Positions 1-7,211 of a DNA stretch of 19,543 nucleotides are shown here, piece after piece. A model generated the notes under the pieces. The model did not search any database. It saw only the letters and a program-made list of their open reading frames with translations, and was not told where the DNA came from. The stretch covers positions 1 through 19,543 of the forward strand of contig CAZOOF010000043.1 in NCBI GenBank assembly GCA_964581365.1. Reading direction: 5' to 3'. Position numbers and translations under genes: made by a program. Every line of letters begins with the position of its first letter. The first letter of the stretch is position 1. The stretch comes from JAITWN01 sp964581365 (GTDB lineage: Bacteria > Pseudomonadota > Gammaproteobacteria > SZUA-140).

Positions 1-479
1 TGGTCATCCTGCTCGATTCGATCACCCGTCTGGCGCGCGCCTACAATACCGTGGTGCCCTCCTCCGGCAAGGTTCTGACCGGCGGTGTCGATGCCAATGC
101 CCTGCAGCGTCCCAAGCGTTTCTTCGGCGCCGCGCGCAATATCGAGGAAGGCGGCAGCCTGACCATCATCGCGACCGCCCTGGTCGAAACCGGTTCCCGC
201 ATGGACGACGTGATCTACGAAGAGTTCAAGGGCACCGGCAACATGGAAATCCATCTCGATCGCCGGATCGCCGAAAAGCGCATCTATCCGGCAATCAATA
301 TCAATCGCTCGGGCACGCGCCGCGAGGAATTGCTCACCGATCCCGACGAGCTCCAGAAGATGTGGATTCTGCGCAAGCTGCTGCATCCCATGGATGAGCT
401 CGCGGCGATGGAGTTCCTCATCGACCGCCTCAAGGTCACCAAGAACAACGCTGAATTCTTCGATTCGATGAAGCGCTGA
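1..479 (+). CDS. rho: Transcription termination factor Rho, C-terminal part (5' end outside window)
   Basis: Rho is the hexameric RNA-dependent ATPase/helicase that ends transcription at Rho-dependent terminators. The reading frame runs in from the left edge (first full codon at base 3) to TGA at 477-479, giving about 158 residues of a protein that is normally about 420. The visible part starts at the Walker B strand (VILLDSITRLARAYN). It then carries the Q-loop region (GGVDANALQRPKRFFGAARN), the arginine-finger segment (ETGSRMDDVIYEEF) and the R-loop (EFKGTGN), all in the usual order, and ends in the typical NAEFFDSMKR tail. The N-terminal RNA-binding domain and Walker A lie outside. The gene converges on the secretion operon, with only 36 bp between the two stop codons. 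The identification is secure. Confidence 0.98.
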   Translation, partial: VILLDSITRLARAYNTVVPSSGKVLTGGVDANALQRPKRFFGAARNIEEGGSLTIIATALVETGSRMDDVIYEEFKGTGNMEIHLDRRIAEKRIYPAININRSGTRREELLTDPDELQKMWILRKLLHPMDELAAMEFLIDRLKVTKNNAEFFDSMKR

Positions 480-484
480 GGCGC

Positions 485-513
485 ATCCGTGCCGCGTCGT
501 CCCGGCGCCGGAT
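485..513. terminator. Weak inverted repeat between the convergent rho and gspN genes
   Basis: The 36 bp between the rho stop and the gspN stop contain a 5-bp inverted repeat (ATCCG at 485-489, CGGAT at 509-513). Imperfect GC pairing continues inward, so a stem-loop of about 29 bases can form. No run of T follows on either strand, so it is not a classical intrinsic terminator. It might still act as a weak bidirectional barrier between the two converging transcripts. Confidence 0.25.
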
Positions 514-515
514 CC

Positions 516-1292
516 TCAGGGGACGAATCGATCGATCGGCAGGACGCCGCTGCGCGTCAGCTCGACATAGCCTTCGGCGTCCGGACGACCCAGCATGCGC
601 AGCATGTCGCGCGTAGCCGTGTCGGTACCATTGCGCGGCGCGAGCCGCAGCCTGGCGCGCCACTCGCCACCCGGCTGCAAGACGGCCGAACCCTGAGCGC
701 GTAGCGGCCCTTCTCGGTCAGCCAGTACCGCATGGATGCCGTCATCCCGGGTTTCCATGCTCGCCGAGAAACTTCCCAGCACCATGTTCAACGGCTCATC
801 GATCGCCCCACCGGCAAGCTCGAACTGTCCGTCCAGGGCCTGCACCTGCTTATCCGCTAACCGTGCCTGATCGATGGTTCCAGCGATACGTCCGCGCAGC
901 CCCAGATCCAGTCCGGCGGCGGCGCTCAGATCCCCAAGACCGGCGTCGAACTGGATTCCGCGCGCATACCAGGCGCCGCCGAGGGTGCGGCCGGCGATGC
1001 CGTCGACCGAACCCTGACCGATGTGCGCCGATACACTCAGTTCCGCGCGCCCGATGATCAGGGGAAGCGGCTTCAGCGTCCATGTGACATCCTGAAGCGA
1101 GAGCTCATCGATGCGCAGGGTTTTCGCTCTGCCGTTCCAGGATGTGCCGCTGATTCCGTACAGCTCGAAAGGCAGCTCGGCGGTCTGGCGCGCGGAACGA
1201 TATACCTGCTCCGCGGGCAGCGATACCAGCAGCGCGACCAGATAGACGATCAGGAAGAACAGCGTATAGCGCAGCGTGACGGAAGAAATCAT
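516..1292 (-). CDS. gspN: Type II secretion system protein N (GspN)
   Basis: GspN is an accessory inner-membrane component of the T2SS found in only some lineages. This 258-residue protein has one hydrophobic segment near the N terminus (about residues 8-24, LRYTLFFLIVYLVALLV). The periplasmic domain that follows is rich in beta strand, with the family-typical early part (ISGTSWNGRA, then WTLKPLPLI) and a later GxAxLQPGGEWRARLRLAPR segment. Length and layout fit the GspN family. It is the last gene of the operon; its start overlaps the gspM stop by 4 bp (ATGA), which suggests translational coupling. No gspC is present in this operon. In some lineages, proteins named N are discussed as functional counterparts of GspC; that role here is inference. 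Confidence 0.9.
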   Translation of the reverse strand: MISSVTLRYTLFFLIVYLVALLVSLPAEQVYRSARQTAELPFELYGISGTSWNGRAKTLRIDELSLQDVTWTLKPLPLIIGRAELSVSAHIGQGSVDGIAGRTLGGAWYARGIQFDAGLGDLSAAAGLDLGLRGRIAGTIDQARLADKQVQALDGQFELAGGAIDEPLNMVLGSFSASMETRDDGIHAVLADREGPLRAQGSAVLQPGGEWRARLRLAPRNGTDTATRDMLRMLGRPDAEGYVELTRSGVLPIDRFVP

Positions 1293-1795
1293 GGCGTGGG
1301 CGCCTGCAATACCACGCGCACGTTGACCAGTCCGGCCTCTTCCCGGCGCTCAATGGTGATCCCGGCGATACGCACTCCGAACCGACCCGCCAGCTGTTCC
1401 AGCCAGCCGATCATGGTGTCGAAGCTCGCCTGCTCGAGTACGATACGGACGCGGTCACTGCCTTCCGGCTCGACCCGGCGCAGCGCGCTGGCGAGACCGG
1501 CTTCGCGCGCGGTGCGATCGGTAAATGCCAGCAGCGACTGATCTGCCACCCCCGTCCTCGGACTGCTCGCCTTCAGCCGACGCACCTCCTGCGCAGACTC
1601 GGTCATCCAGGCGCGCAGGGCAAGTTGACGATCGACGGTTTCCTGCAAGCGTTCGACGCGCTGATCGAGCGGTAACCAGATCGCGAACACGAACAGGAGC
1701 AGAGCGACCAGCGCCCCGCCGATGATCAGCAGCAGCCGATCACGCGCACTGAGCCTGAAGTAGGCGGTTCGAATCCGGTTGACTAGTTCGTTCAC
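1289..1795 (-). CDS. gspM: Type II secretion system protein M (GspM)
   Basis: GspM is a small bitopic inner-membrane protein that pairs with GspL to stabilise the T2SS assembly platform. The 168-residue product has a short cytoplasmic N terminus with the family-typical WF-like stretch (RTAYFRLSARDRLLL), one transmembrane helix at about residues 20-40, then a periplasmic coiled-coil part (VERLQETVDRQLALRAWM). A C-terminal ferredoxin-like domain contains a GWLEQLAGRFGVRI motif, typical of GspM. Its stop overlaps the gspN start by 4 bp, and its start overlaps the gspL stop by 4 bp. Position after gspL is the normal order. The identification rests on layout, motif and context. Confidence 0.93.
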   Translation of the reverse strand: MNELVNRIRTAYFRLSARDRLLLIIGGALVALLLFVFAIWLPLDQRVERLQETVDRQLALRAWMTESAQEVRRLKASSPRTGVADQSLLAFTDRTAREAGLASALRRVEPEGSDRVRIVLEQASFDTMIGWLEQLAGRFGVRIAGITIERREEAGLVNVRVVLQAPTP

Positions 1796-3024
1796 TGGCG
1801 CGGCCTCACCTGCAGCCGGGCTTCCACCCGTCCTCCAACCGCATTGGCGGACTGAATCTCGGCCATTACGCTGCCCTGCTCGCCGAGCTGGCGCACCATG
1901 GTGTCGAGTTGCTGCAGGTCGGGTACATGGATCGAAAGGTCCAGTCGACCATCCTGATAGGCGATGCGCTGAATTACGGCGCCACGAGTGCCGCTGATGG
2001 TTTCCGCGATTGCGCGCATCAGATCGAGAAAGCCGCCGCTCTCGGCTCCGCCGCCTCGCAGCGAGGCCAGGCCGCGTTCCATCTGCACTCGCGGGTCCAC
2101 CACGCGCTGCGTTTCCGGAAATGCCTGGTGGTAGATGGATTCAATCTCGGCCTGCAGCTGTGTGCTCTGCCGGCTCAGGCGAATCTGATCATAGGTCAGC
2201 ATGCCGAGGTTGACCGCGACCAGTGCCGCGAAAGTGATGGCAGCCGCGCGCCAGCGCCGCCAGTCGCCGCGCAGGCGCTCGCGGCGCGCGTAATCGGCCT
2301 GCAGCAGATCGATCGCTTCGCCTGTGGTGGCCTGCGGCGCCATCATCGCCAGGACCGGCGCGGACTGTGGATGGGGCACCAGCTCCAGCCCCAGCGTAGC
2401 CAGAGCTTCGAGTTCGGCGATGTCGGACTGCGGAGCGTAAACATGAAGTCGCTCGGGGCGGGCATCTTCCGCCTCATCCAGTGCAGCTGAAAGCACGGCC
2501 GCCAGACTATCGGTTTCTATAGCCAGTCCGCGCTGGGGGCCGGTGCGCAGCAAAGCCATGTCACCATCTATCGCAAGCGTCCAATCCCCCGCCTGATAGG
2601 GCAGCGCGAGTACATCAGGGATCATGCGGGCAGCTTCGATTCCCGCTGCGCGGAGTTCGCCGAGCCACTGGTCGAGGACTTGCCGTTCCAGCACCGCTAC
2701 CGGCACCGAGCCGTCCAGGTGGCGAAGACCCGGCGCAAAATGCATCTGTTCTACATCCTGGGCGATCCGGTCTTCGAGCGCATAGGGAAGCGCCTGCAAC
2801 AGCCGCTGACGATTGCGCGCCGGCACATTCACGGTGGTCAGCAGCATGTCCTCGCCCGGCGCGAGCATGATCGGGCTGCTGCCGGCGCAGGCGGCCGCGG
2901 CGTCGTCGAGGGATCCGGTCCCGATACCGGTCCCCTCTCCGCTCTCCTCTCCGCTGTCGCCCAGCAGCCATTCGTAGCGATCCGACGCGCCGCGCAGCTT
3001 TCTCAACAGCATGGTGCCGGCCAT
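1792..3024 (-). CDS. gspL: Type II secretion system protein L (GspL)
   Basis: GspL anchors the GspE ATPase to the inner membrane and binds GspM. The 410-residue protein has an N-terminal cytoplasmic actin-like domain up to about residue 255, with the conserved VPARNRQRLLQALPYALEDR stretch near residue 67. One transmembrane helix lies at about residues 259-277 (AAAITFAALVAVNLGMLTY), followed by a coiled-coil and periplasmic ferredoxin-like domain. Near the N terminus (about residues 22-38) there is a low-complexity Gly/Glu/Thr/Ser loop encoded by short 12-bp repeats, which is unusual for the family. The ATG at 3022-3024 shares one base with the gspK stop (TGATG), typical of coupled genes. The gene lies between gspK and gspM as expected. 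Confidence 0.95.
   Translation of the reverse strand: MAGTMLLRKLRGASDRYEWLLGDSGEESGEGTGIGTGSLDDAAAACAGSSPIMLAPGEDMLLTTVNVPARNRQRLLQALPYALEDRIAQDVEQMHFAPGLRHLDGSVPVAVLERQVLDQWLGELRAAGIEAARMIPDVLALPYQAGDWTLAIDGDMALLRTGPQRGLAIETDSLAAVLSAALDEAEDARPERLHVYAPQSDIAELEALATLGLELVPHPQSAPVLAMMAPQATTGEAIDLLQADYARRERLRGDWRRWRAAAITFAALVAVNLGMLTYDQIRLSRQSTQLQAEIESIYHQAFPETQRVVDPRVQMERGLASLRGGGAESGGFLDLMRAIAETISGTRGAVIQRIAYQDGRLDLSIHVPDLQQLDTMVRQLGEQGSVMAEIQSANAVGGRVEARLQVRPRQ
2935..2958. repeat. 12-bp tandem repeat (two copies) inside gspL
   Basis: Two adjacent 12-bp units (CTCTCCGCTCTC and CTCTCCGCTGTC on the plus strand) differ by one base. Directly beside them a second 12-bp period occurs, CCGGTCCC repeated 12 bases apart at about 2916-2934. 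On the coding strand both encode Gly/Ser/Glu/Thr residues (DSGEESGE and GTGIGTGS). The period is a multiple of three, so gain or loss of units would keep the frame. Confidence 0.7.
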
Positions 3025-3956
3025 CAGAAAGTGCCCTGCGTGCGCATCAGCAGTCTCACCCGGGCATCCTGTCCGCGCCGCACGAGACTGTGCAGCCTGA
3101 CATCGTTGCGTCCGAATGTGACGTTGGCGTGAATCATGAAGTAAGAGCTCGACACCGAAACGTTGGGAATGTTCAGCAAGCGCTGATCCATGACCGGGTG
3201 CGCGAGAAAATCCTCCATCGAGCCGTAGCCTTCGGTGCCGCGGTCGGAGGCGATCTGCTCGGCTTCGCTCTCGGTAATGCCTTCGGCGAGGGACATCAGC
3301 ACTGGCACGGTCGCCGTATTGACGTTGACCGCGACCCGTCCAGGCAGCGTGGCGACATGCGGAATCAGCGCTTCGTACAATTCCGGAGTCACGCCGTTGA
3401 CCAATAATAACTCACTCGGATGACGCATGGGTGAATTGGCGGTCCGATACGGCGGCGTCTTTTCCAGGTAGACCGTATCTTCCCCGCCGTCGGGAAAGCG
3501 CGTTTCGCCGTCGGGATCGATCCAGTCGATGATCGAATCCACGATGCTGTCGTCCTGGCCCAGCGCCTGCAGGAGGCGCCTGAAGCGTTCCACCTCATCG
3601 TTTACCGGACGGCCCGCCTGATCGGCCAGATTGTTGAGATTGAAGCGGCCCTGCAGGTCCTCGATGCGGCCGGAAACCCGCGCGCCCTCGACATCCATGG
3701 GCGGCAGGATGGTTGCCCAGGGCTCGAGCAGGTGGTCGATCCGATTGTCTCGGCGGTCCTCGGCCAGAATTTCCATTCCCCAGCTCTCCACGCCGAGCGC
3801 GAACAGATACCCCTGATCGAACTCGATAACATTGGCCGTGCGACGTACATCGAGCTGCTGGCGTGAAGCCATGGCGACGGCGGCTACGGCAGCGATGGCG
3901 GTGATCACCAGCGCAGTCAGCAGCGCCACGCCCTGCTGTCGAAGCCGCGCGTTCAT
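3024..3956 (-). CDS. gspK: Type II secretion minor pseudopilin GspK
   Basis: GspK is the large minor pseudopilin that caps the tip complex (I-J-K) of the periplasmic pseudopilus. The 310-residue precursor has a short basic leader ending in Gly9, with cleavage expected before Val10 (QQG/VALLTALVI). Position +5 of the mature protein is Thr, not the Glu found in other pseudopilins, which is the known hallmark of GspK. After the hydrophobic helix comes a pseudopilin fold with a large alpha-helical insertion. A DWIDPDGE segment near residue 145 matches the calcium-binding region of GspK proteins, and VNVNTATVPVL is also typical. It overlaps gspJ by 4 bp and gspL by 1 bp. Processing would need a prepilin peptidase encoded elsewhere. 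Confidence 0.96.
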   Translation of the reverse strand: MNARLRQQGVALLTALVITAIAAVAAVAMASRQQLDVRRTANVIEFDQGYLFALGVESWGMEILAEDRRDNRIDHLLEPWATILPPMDVEGARVSGRIEDLQGRFNLNNLADQAGRPVNDEVERFRRLLQALGQDDSIVDSIIDWIDPDGETRFPDGGEDTVYLEKTPPYRTANSPMRHPSELLLVNGVTPELYEALIPHVATLPGRVAVNVNTATVPVLMSLAEGITESEAEQIASDRGTEGYGSMEDFLAHPVMDQRLLNIPNVSVSSSYFMIHANVTFGRNDVRLHSLVRRGQDARVRLLMRTQGTF

Positions 3957-4678
3957 GTCCCCTCCTCCGTGCCCGCCGGTGTGCCGCCGTCGTCAGGACT
4001 TTCCCCTGTCTGGTCGCCGCCCTGCCCGCCATCATTGATGCCCGGTCCTTCGGGAAGGCCGGCAGGTACGCCCGGAACGACGCGGAACAGGCGCGTTACC
4101 TGGCCCCAGCGCTCGGTGGTGACACTGATCTCGATTCCTATCGGCAGCGCGGCTTCCACTCCGGCCACAGCGGCCGGTCCGGTGGGCCAGAAAGTCCGCC
4201 ATTCGCGGTCCGCATCCAGATACCGCAGCGAAAGCTCTTCGACGTCCGCCAGCAGCGCGGTCGAACGCGGCTCTGAGCCCTGGGTGCGATCCAGCACCTG
4301 CCACGTCCGGCGCAGCAGCTCCTCGCCCTCCAGGGAATAGGCCACCCGCTGCAGTTCGCTGCGTTGCAGGCCGGCTGGATTGCGCCAGCCGCCGCGGGTG
4401 AGCTCCAGGCTTTCCTCCGTTCCCTCCAGCGCCGACTCGGGATCGCCAAATTCGTCGCGTATCGGTCTGTCGACAGCCTGTTCGAGATCTCTTCCGATGA
4501 TGGTGAAGGCAAGCTGAAGCTCGGCCAGGCGGTCCGCGCTGGCCGCGGCGCGATCCCGCGCTTCGAGCACGGACCGCAGCCCCCCGTACGCGATCACCGA
4601 CATGATGGCGAAGATGGCGAGCGCAATCAGCAGTTCGAGCAGGGTGAAGCCGGCCGAACGACGGGGGCTGGCGCTCAT
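3953..4678 (-). CDS. gspJ: Type II secretion minor pseudopilin GspJ with an acidic, glycine-rich C-terminal tail
   Basis: GspJ is a minor pseudopilin of the tip complex with GspI and GspK. The 241-residue precursor has a class III leader (MSASPRRSAG/FTLLELLIALAIF) with Gly10 at -1 and Glu15 at +5. The globular part includes the family-typical WRNPAGLQRSELQRVAYSLE segment, placed near the middle as usual, and a last beta strand ending in TRLFRV at residue 200. The 41 residues after that are rich in Gly, Pro, Asp and Glu with no Lys or Arg, so they look disordered. This makes the protein longer than the roughly 200 residues common for GspJ. The start overlaps the gspI stop by 4 bp and the stop overlaps the gspK start by 4 bp, so the tail is not produced by a lost stop into a non-coding gap. 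Confidence 0.95.
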   Translation of the reverse strand: MSASPRRSAGFTLLELLIALAIFAIMSVIAYGGLRSVLEARDRAAASADRLAELQLAFTIIGRDLEQAVDRPIRDEFGDPESALEGTEESLELTRGGWRNPAGLQRSELQRVAYSLEGEELLRRTWQVLDRTQGSEPRSTALLADVEELSLRYLDADREWRTFWPTGPAAVAGVEAALPIGIEISVTTERWGQVTRLFRVVPGVPAGLPEGPGINDGGQGGDQTGESPDDGGTPAGTEEGT

Positions 4679-5070
4679 GCGTCGGGACGCCGCAGATAGC
4701 CGATGGCGGTGGCGACGATATCCGCTTCGTCGGTCGCAGCCCGCACTTCTACGTCGAGCCGCCGCATCTCCTCATTGGGTGTTTCGCTGACGCGCAGCGT
4801 CCACAGCCATTCGCGCCCGGAGAGCTCCAGGGTGCCGTCGGTATTGCCAGGCGAGGGCCAGGTTCCCGAGAGCTGGGCTTCGGTCACCCGGTCCACGGCA
4901 ATCCAATGGGCGAGCGTGCGATCCTGCATGCGCGCCATCGCGGCGATGTAATGGCCGGTTTCCGCCACCACCGCGCCCAGAGCGAGTGCGACGATGGCGA
5001 GCGCGACCAGAATCTCGATGAGCGTGAAGCCGGCGCCGGCACACCGCCGGGATTCAGCGTGATGCTTCAT
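4675..5070 (-). CDS. gspI: Type II secretion minor pseudopilin GspI
   Basis: GspI is the minor pseudopilin thought to nucleate the tip complex with GspJ. I chose the ATG at 5068-5070, which gives 131 residues and a normal 14-residue leader (MKHHAESRRCAGAG/FTLIEILVALAIVALALG) with Glu at +5. The frame is open 18 codons further up to an ATG at 5122-5124. That start would add an unlikely hydrophilic extension deep inside gspH, although the Shine-Dalgarno sequence before the chosen start is also poor. With this start the gene overlaps the end of gspH by 17 bp. The family-typical HWIAVDRVTEAQL segment follows the helix (usual form: A..vA.n...e..L). Length fits GspI. Confidence 0.94.
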   Translation of the reverse strand: MKHHAESRRCAGAGFTLIEILVALAIVALALGAVVAETGHYIAAMARMQDRTLAHWIAVDRVTEAQLSGTWPSPGNTDGTLELSGREWLWTLRVSETPNEEMRRLDVEVRAATDEADIVATAIGYLRRPDA

Positions 5071-5596
5071 CGAGCGTGATCCGGCCGGCGGCATCGCCGC
5101 TGAGCAGGTAGCGGATGTCCTCACGCCCGCGATGCCTGAACGTGATCTCGAATGGAGTCATTTCGCCACCCGAAAGCAGGTAGATGCGCGGTTCGCGGCG
5201 TGCCTGGCCGGCGCGTCGCCCGACATCATCACCCTCGATGACGGGCTGGAGCGTGACGTCCTCGGGCAATGTGCGGGTCCGGAACACCGGGTCGTCGTGC
5301 TCGGTCCAGCCGTCTTCTCCGAGCGCCAGAAAGCGATAGCCTTCCCGGCCGATCTCGACCGCCATTTCGCGCGATTGCAGCACCGATTCCTGGGATGCGA
5401 GCGTCAGCAGGGCCGACAGGCGCTGCGCCTCGGTCGCCACCCGGTCGCCGGGATCGTCACGCACAGCGATGACCGCAAGCCCTGAAACTATGCCGACGAT
5501 GAGGACGACGATGAGGACTTCGAGCAGCGTGAAACCGCCCTCTTGGCGCCGCTCAGGAACCGCTGCCGCTCCAGTTGCCGATATCAGCGTCTTCAC
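5054..5596 (-). CDS. gspH: Type II secretion minor pseudopilin GspH (start uncertain)
   Basis: GspH is a minor pseudopilin of the T2SS pseudopilus. The prepilin motif (GG/FTLLEVLIVVLIVGIVSG) with Glu at +5 is clear, and the globular part contains the typical SREMAVEIGREGYRFLAL strand pair. The frame is open up to 5656, but a start there would lie about 100 bp inside gspG and give a 41-residue leader. No ATG lies close to the prepilin motif. The most reasonable start is GTG at 5594-5596, giving 180 residues with a 21-residue leader and a 44-bp overlap with gspG. A rarer start codon (CTG) nearer the motif is possible. Order G-H-I-J-K is the normal one. Confidence 0.88.
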   Translation of the reverse strand: MKTLISATGAAAVPERRQEGGFTLLEVLIVVLIVGIVSGLAVIAVRDDPGDRVATEAQRLSALLTLASQESVLQSREMAVEIGREGYRFLALGEDGWTEHDDPVFRTRTLPEDVTLQPVIEGDDVGRRAGQARREPRIYLLSGGEMTPFEITFRHRGREDIRYLLSGDAAGRITLDEASR

Positions 5597-5978
5597 CCTC
5601 GCCACCAGGCTGTCCGTCCCGGCCCAGAGTGTAGAGGTCGAACTGGCCCCGGACACCAGGGCTGAGATACTGGTACGGACGGTTCCATGGATCCATGGGT
5701 ACGCGCGGCAGGTACTTGTCGACCAGCGACTCCAGGCCCTGATCCGTGGTCGGATAGGAATGGTTGTCGAGGCGGTACATGTTGAGCGCGTTTTCTATGG
5801 CGCGCAGATCGGACTGCGCCTTGGTGAGGCGGGCCTGCGCCGGCTGCTCCATCAGATTGGGGACGATGATCGCGGCCAGGATACCGAGAATGACCACGAC
5901 CACCAGCACTTCGATGAGAGTGAAGCCGGTCTGGCGGCGTCCGCGGGCGCCCCTTCGTTTCTGCGGCAGATGCTTCAT
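5553..5978 (-). CDS. gspG: Type II secretion major pseudopilin GspG
   Basis: GspG is the main subunit of the periplasmic pseudopilus that works like a piston or screw to push substrates through the secretin. The 141-residue precursor has a basic leader (MKHLPQKRRGARGRRQTG) cleaved before Phe19, with Glu23 at +5 and the very conserved helix FTLIEVLVVVVILGILAAI. Conserved GspG features follow: ALNMYRLDNHSYPTTDQGLESLV, then the PWNRPYQYLSPG segment and the C-terminal calcium loop region (FDLYTLGRDGQPGGEGEDADIGNW). The last residues (SGSGS) are a short Ser/Gly tail. A Shine-Dalgarno-like AGGA lies about 9 bases before the ATG and overlaps the gspF stop (TAG). The gene is complete and of usual length. 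Confidence 0.98.
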   Translation of the reverse strand: MKHLPQKRRGARGRRQTGFTLIEVLVVVVILGILAAIIVPNLMEQPAQARLTKAQSDLRAIENALNMYRLDNHSYPTTDQGLESLVDKYLPRVPMDPWNRPYQYLSPGVRGQFDLYTLGRDGQPGGEGEDADIGNWSGSGS

Positions 5979-5989
5979 GCTTGATTATC

Positions 5990-7210
5990 CTAAAGGACCA
6001 ACTGGTTGAGATTGAAGATCGGCAGCAGGATGGCCAGCACGATCAGCAGTACTATACCCCCCATTACCAGAATCAGAAACGGTCCGAACAGGCCAACTAC
6101 CGTCTTGACCACCGTTTCGAGTTCACGTTCCTGGCTGATCGCCGCTCTTTCGAGCATGGCTTCCAGACGGCCGCTCGCTTCGCCGCTGGCGATTAGATGA
6201 ATGGTCAGCGGCGGAAAATAGCCGCTGCGTGCCAGCGCACGGTTGAGGCTGGCGCCCTCTCGCACCTGGCGCGAGGCACTGGTCACCGCTTCGCGCATCG
6301 GCAGATGCACGATCACCTCCGCCGCGATACCGAGCGCCTCGAGTACCGGCACGCCGCTTTCCGCGAGAATGCTCAGGGTGCGGGCAAAGCGCGCGGCGTT
6401 CATGCCGCGCAGCAGGCGCGAGACCAGCGGCAGGCGCAACAGGAACGCATGCCAGGCACGTCGCGGACCATAGCGCCGCAGCAGCAGCCGGGCGGCCACG
6501 AAGCCGATGCCTGCGAGCAGCAGCAGGAGCAGCCCCCACTCGCGTACGAATTCACTGGAGGCGATGAGCATGCGGGTCAGTGCGGGCAGTTCCTGGCCCA
6601 TGTCCGCAAACACCGTTATCACCTGTGGAACCACGTACGCAAGCAGCAGGGTGACCACAAGTATGGCGACGATGATCACCAGCACCGGATAGAGCAGCGC
6701 CAGCATCACGTTCTGTCGCAGAGCCTGCCGCCCTTCGGTGTAATCCGCGAGGCGATCGAGAACGGTGTCCAGATGCCCGGACTGTTCGCCGGCGGCGACC
6801 GTGGCGCGGTAGAGATCGGGGAAGGCGCGGGGGAACGTGGACAGGGCACGTGCAAGTGACTGGCCCTCCATGATCCGTGCCCGGATGGCGAACACCATGC
6901 TCTTGATGCGGGCCTTTTCCGATTGCTCCGCGACCGCGCTCAGCGCTTCTTCGATGGGCAGCCCGGCGCGTATCAGCGTGGCGAACTGGCGGGTGACGAG
7001 CGAGATGTCTCCGGGGCTGGCCCCGGCGGGGCGCCAAAAGTACTGGCGGCGGCTCGGCTCGCGGTCCTGCCGGGCGATTTCCGAGACCGTGAGCGGCGCG
7101 AGGCCGCGCTCGCGCAGTAGCTGGCGAATCTGCCGTGGCGTATCGCCTTCGATGATCCCCTTCTTCTCGCGACCCCGGTTGTCGAGGGCTGTATATTCGT
7201 AGGCGCCCAT
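5990..7210 (-). CDS. gspF: Type II secretion inner-membrane platform protein GspF
   Basis: GspF is the polytopic core of the T2SS assembly platform and is related to PilC of type IV pili. The 406-residue protein starts with the typical N terminus (MGAYEYTALDNRGREKKG). It has two homologous cytoplasmic T2SSF domains, seen in the repeated motifs GEQSG (residues 141-145) and GEASG (343-347), and three membrane helices at about 170-194, 225-241 and 373-396. The end PIFNLNQLVL is also family-typical. One base separates its ATG from the gspE stop (TGA-T-ATG), and 11 bp separate its stop from the gspG start, so it is co-translated with its neighbours. Length is normal. Confidence 0.98.
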   Translation of the reverse strand: MGAYEYTALDNRGREKKGIIEGDTPRQIRQLLRERGLAPLTVSEIARQDREPSRRQYFWRPAGASPGDISLVTRQFATLIRAGLPIEEALSAVAEQSEKARIKSMVFAIRARIMEGQSLARALSTFPRAFPDLYRATVAAGEQSGHLDTVLDRLADYTEGRQALRQNVMLALLYPVLVIIVAILVVTLLLAYVVPQVITVFADMGQELPALTRMLIASSEFVREWGLLLLLLAGIGFVAARLLLRRYGPRRAWHAFLLRLPLVSRLLRGMNAARFARTLSILAESGVPVLEALGIAAEVIVHLPMREAVTSASRQVREGASLNRALARSGYFPPLTIHLIASGEASGRLEAMLERAAISQERELETVVKTVVGLFGPFLILVMGGIVLLIVLAILLPIFNLNQLVL

Positions 7211-7211
7211 A

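Noticed and set aside
361..2375. DnaA-box-like TGTGGAT words, as a sign of oriC
   Set aside because: They are single, imperfect matches inside coding sequence, with no cluster and no AT-rich unwinding region. The origin may be near but is not visible here.
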